From Cryptomeria japonica (Eukaryota > Streptophyta > Pinopsida > Cupressales > Cupressaceae): 64,000 bases of DNA. The stretch spans positions 21,950,260 to 22,014,259 of the forward strand of contig NC_081409.1 of assembly GCF_030272615.1 (NCBI RefSeq). Direction: 5' to 3'. Positions 60,621 through 64,000 of this stretch are shown here, in pieces. The notes beneath the pieces were generated by a model that saw only the letters and a list, made by a program, of their open reading frames with translations, had not been told where the DNA came from and did not search any database. Positions within the stretch are counted from its first letter, which is position 1. Each line of letters starts with the position of its first letter. The position numbers were made by a program, and so were the translations under genes.

Positions 60621-60784
60621 CTAATTTTCTAAACTAATATGATACAATAAATACAAAAAAAATTAAAAAAACAACCTATTTAAAAAAACTTAAAAAAACT
60701 AATTTTCTATGAAAAACTATTTAAAAAAAAAACAACATGAATTAATATGATATAATAAATATATTTAAAAAATAATAAATTAAA
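60621..60784 (+). other. A/T-rich stretch
   Basis: Poly-A and TTTAAAAAAAC-like sequence, no gene seen. Confidence 0.6.
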
Positions 60785-60894
60785 AATGGACTTACCACTG
60801 AAACACTTCCGGCCAGATCTCTGCAGTTCTTCTTGCCATCCTGCTTAACTCCAAGTTGCTCAATGCAAAATGAGGGGCTTGGGCAGATTTTCAG

Positions 60895-60904
60895 GTTTAT
60901 ATAG
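60895..60904 (-). promoter_or_regulatory. TATA box candidate of gene Q
   Basis: The minus strand reads CTATATAAAC about 57 bp upstream of the ATG at 60839, which itself precedes a perfect GTAAGT donor. Spacing suits a plant promoter. Local composition is higher in GC than the surroundings. Confidence 0.4.
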
Positions 60905-61194
60905 TGCAAGGGGTTTCCGATCGAAAATCCCTTGCCACACGAGTGTTGCGTGGCTGCCAAATCGATCCGACCAGAAGGCTTCCGGCTGGAACATGCATTA
61001 TTAGCCTAAAGTGCAACACAGATCCATATGATCACCCAGAACCTTCGCTATGCTCCCACATAGTCAAAAAATCCTACAATTTCACATCAATCAAGATTCA
61101 TATATCAAACTCACCATATCAATTTTATCCAATGCTTATCATTTGCACTTGTCATCATTGTTGTAACTACTATGTGCCTCATGGTTCCCATTCT

Positions 61195-61286
61195 GGGACC
61201 ATGGTGCCCCTGTGGGACCATGGTGCCCAAAAGGGACCATGACACCTAATGAGGACCATGGAACCTTGGTGGTACCATGGCACCCT
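61195..61286 (+). repeat. Short minisatellite of GGGACCATGGTGCC-like units
   Basis: About five units of 18-24 bp: GGGACCATGGTGCCC, GGGACCATGGTGCCCAA, GGGACCATGACACC, GGACCATGGAACC, GGTACCATGGCACC. Confidence 0.8.
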
Positions 61287-63701
61287 ATCTGGGAAGGTCC
61301 ACTTCCAAGGCTACCTAGGGTTACACACAAATCAACAACTCAAAAACAATGAGATCACACAAAGTAAGGTTAGTAGGCCTACCTCATCTTGTGGAAGACT
61401 CTCCTTGACTCATTGCCTTAGAACCTCCATTTTGGTGGGTTGATATGGTCATTTAAACAACATTTTTCCTCTTGGTGGAGCCCTCTACACGTCAAGATAA
61501 AAGCTGAATAAGACAAATGAATAGTGGAATTCTTGCTATTTAAGGTATAAGTTCATTTCAAAACCCTAATTTCTTATATTTTACTTGTCATCTCATATCT
61601 TGAGCTACATAAATATTATATTCATGTTGTTTGTTGCATTGGAATCATGATTCAGTTCTCTTCCTTACCAAATGTTCATCAAATAGTTTTGTTTTCGTAT
61701 CAAACCTCATTGAGAGCATTTTTCATCACCTATCTTTTACAGTTTGAAGTGGTAAACTTGATACCCTGTTTCTACCTCCTAATTAGCAAGTATAAATGGG
61801 AGGCATATAGCTACCCTCAAACTTCATTACTCTTAGTAACTGTTCTAGGAGATTTTTCGATTTCAACTAACAAAGTGGTTTTATAGAATGTGGTTCCTAA
61901 CATTGCACTGTGGGTACTATTGGGAGCTTCGTTTGACACTTATGGAAATATCCTTTTACATGAATGTTTAATTTTTTGTACTTTATCTTGCATATGCATG
62001 TAGTGTCATGCAACAAGCTAATTCTAATTGTAGAAATAAGGAAAGAAAGTATACTTTTATATTCAATACATGAACAAAACATTGAGAAACTTTTTTTTGA
62101 GGAAGGAAAAGTAACTTTAACTTTCCTACTAACATAAAACAACAAATCCTTAAGCTAACAATAAATATTCATTCATAAAGTAAGATCAATTCTTTTATCT
62201 CTAACATTAACATTTAAAATACGTACAAATAAGAGTTCAAGGCCTAATGTTTTTGGAATTCAATCTAAAATATTTATTAAACCACTGCAAGATAGCCAAA
62301 AGGAGAGTATCATCAAGGTGCTTTACCTCCAACCACAAACTTGTCAGTCTCCCACACACCTTCCTACTAGAAGTGGCCCTACCCTTCATGAGGGTGCAAA
62401 CAAATGTTAGGTCTAATGCCTTTTGAGCCCGATATTTTGAGGCTACATAACTCTAGTTGATCATACACTATATGTACCTCCTAACTAGCATGACCTCTGA
62501 CTAGGTTGTATATTTGATTTACGTGAACTGATAGATGCATGCGAGACAATGTGCCACCTTAACCAAAGATTTTCATAGTTGCAAGCACAATTGAACGTGC
62601 AGTCAAGGTTCACTACAGTGAATGTTACACCCCTAGACCCTCTTTAGTTCACTTTCTATTGTTCATAAATCATGGATAACTTCCATTCATATCACAATCA
62701 TAAATCTCTTATTTGGTTCAAATATAAGAAGGATATTAAGCATCATGCACGAGTACATGTACATACAACCTTTCCCTTACATGCATGTACCATTTAAGTG
62801 TTTCCATACTATAATAATGCTCCATGTTTAACACACTTAAACAACATTAGGGTTCATAAACCTTGAGATGATTACACTGTTCAATTAAGAAATTACAACA
62901 CAAGGATATATATGCAGTGGTCCTATTAACCTAAGAGTTCTTTAATTTATTTTTCAACTCATTCACTAAGACTTTTCAGAGGCATCGAAGATACAAATAA
63001 TGTTTCTCTAGTCTTTCTTTCTATTTCTTAAGCGGTCTGGTTTTAATGCATGGTAATGAGTAAAACATGGCTACATAAGACTACCTGAGTCCTTTGTGAC
63101 CTATCCAAACTGGGAAATGAACCTTAGTTGAAATCAAAGCTTTCTTATAAAAAAACAAGGTTTTCTGCCATTTTAACTTCAACTCTATGTTTGGGACATT
63201 GTCACAATTCTTATTAGAGTTTAAATAAAATTATATGTCATGATGACAGAGAAGTAAGAAACCCTAGCGGTCCTATCAGCTAGCCGAGTTTTGATGAACT
63301 TGAACCTTGGACCTTGACTTTGCAACACTACGCAAAGACAACCCATGACATGACATTTACTTACATGCTTCATACTACTCGGATGGCAACTTAACCGCCC
63401 ATTTGTTTACTCCCTCTACTTGATGATACTCCCCCTCCCTTCTCAAAGGACGACGAGTTACTTGCATCCACTTAGTCATACGAATGTATTTAGCTGAATC
63501 TTATACACATTAAGCTTTTTCCAATATCATAACATTAATTCACATATTTCTCAACCAATATCATTTAAAAAAGAAACCATGAATCCACAATTCATAAAAA
63601 AATCACAATGACATCACATTTCAAAGCAAAATAAACATAGTAGAATGTTTGTGTAAAAGAGGGATGTAACATGTCATATGACTGCTAAAGTGGGGGCTAA
63701 A
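61287..63701 (+). other. No gene recognised
   Basis: AT-rich sequence with only short chance frames (for example 61647-61886 and 61897-62145). No retroelement domain, splice-supported exon or repeat was recognised. If the LTR at 63702 is real, part of this is the 3' internal region of that element. Confidence 0.5.
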
Positions 63702-64000
63702 TGTAGTGTTGTAAGTTGTACACCTTTAATTAGGGTATCCAATTCCACGCTTTGTTAGTACTCACTTTCATATGTCTCATCATACTATTCATTTTAGGAC
63801 TCTTATATGCATTTAATTAATAACTAATTCAAAATATGAGTCATTTCTTGATTCTAACCTCATCACACTCTTATTTGGGCCCTTAATTCTAGGTGTACCC
63901 TTCATATTTCAATTATCTTAATTTATCATAAGTCCTAACCCATTTTAAATCTCAAGACATATTTCTCTTATCTAAACATCGTATATTGTCGCACAAACTT
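63702..64000 (+). repeat. Probable start of an LTR running out of the window
   Basis: GTGGGGGCTAAA, a purine-rich tract, is followed by TGTAGTGTTGTAAGTTGTAC. This resembles a polypurine tract and LTR start in plus orientation. The other end and partner LTR are outside the window. Confidence 0.35.

Larger units (their letters stand above)
56467..60870 (-). pseudogene. Gene Q: putative spliced minus-strand gene with a satellite-filled intron
   Basis: Exon-like blocks with consensus splice sites lie on the minus strand. The first, 60796-60839, has an ATG (MARRTAEIWPEVFQ) and donor GTAAGT, with a TATA box upstream. Another, 57217 to about 57395, contains GMFTTMLMELDSEGDHVAV and has donor GTATGA. 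Two duplicated blocks, 56802-56891 and 56467-56557, have acceptor CAG or TAG and donor GTATGT. The last reads QVELLVTNILESCMRMAVML. The satellite array, palindrome and TATG repeats would lie in the first intron. Linking these blocks into one gene is inference. No family is recognised and a stop (TGA) occurs near 57237. It may be a pseudogene or a non-coding transcript. Confidence 0.3.

Noticed and set aside
60139-60637. Several overlapping frames of 60-118 residues on both strands
   Set aside because: They are translations of TATG/TG microsatellites (Met-Tyr-Val-Cys or His-Thr-Tyr-Ile repeats).
61647-62145. Two frames of about 80 residues
   Set aside because: No motif, splice context or codon bias; likely chance.

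Overview
The window looks like intergenic nuclear DNA from a large, repeat-rich plant genome, most likely a gymnosperm (conifer-like). This is inferred from the AT-rich composition, stacked and decayed LTR retrotransposons of the Ty1/copia and Ty3/gypsy groups with plant primer-binding sites, LTRs of 1-3 kb, and the lack of any intact host gene. No bacterial, organellar, rRNA, tRNA or CRISPR feature was recognised. Species was not determined.

Layout. 1-5609: 3' part of a plus-strand gypsy-type element (D), with an antisense open region and a very long 3' LTR. 5610-6040: integrase tail of an older gypsy element. 6489-8035: solo LTR with target-site duplication (TSD) CATAC. 8711-10990: copia remnant (C1), cut off inside integrase. 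10991-29771: decayed minus-strand gypsy element (B) that kept gag-protease but lost the rest of pol. B is interrupted by a 14.5-kb Tat-like gypsy element (A, 11316-25821, TSD ATATT) and by an LTR-only insertion (26830-28199). 29772-47427: a spliced plus-strand gene of unknown function (P). Its last exon is split by a Sirevirus-like copia element (C2, 30759-47195, TSD TTATC). C2 is itself split in its RNase H region by a large retrotransposon derivative without recognisable pol (N, 35916-45309, TSD CTATG). 48216-55301: a second, minus-strand member of the C2 family (E), inserted in a CCTAAGG-containing tandem repeat. 55302-60880: microsatellites, a duplicated exon-like segment, about 18 copies of a 138-bp satellite made of inverted repeats, a 184-bp near-perfect palindrome, TATG microsatellites, and a promoter plus first-exon candidate on the minus strand. 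60880-64000: mostly featureless, ending with a probable LTR start at 63702.

Insertion history read from boundaries: N is younger than C2, which is younger than gene P. A is younger than B, which is younger than C1. E is younger than the tandem repeat it interrupts. Nearly all retroelement reading frames carry stops, many being TAG where the family has Trp TGG, as expected from deamination of methylated cytosine. The least explained part is the palindrome/satellite block at 57.4-60.2 kb together with the two unrecognised spliced gene candidates around it.
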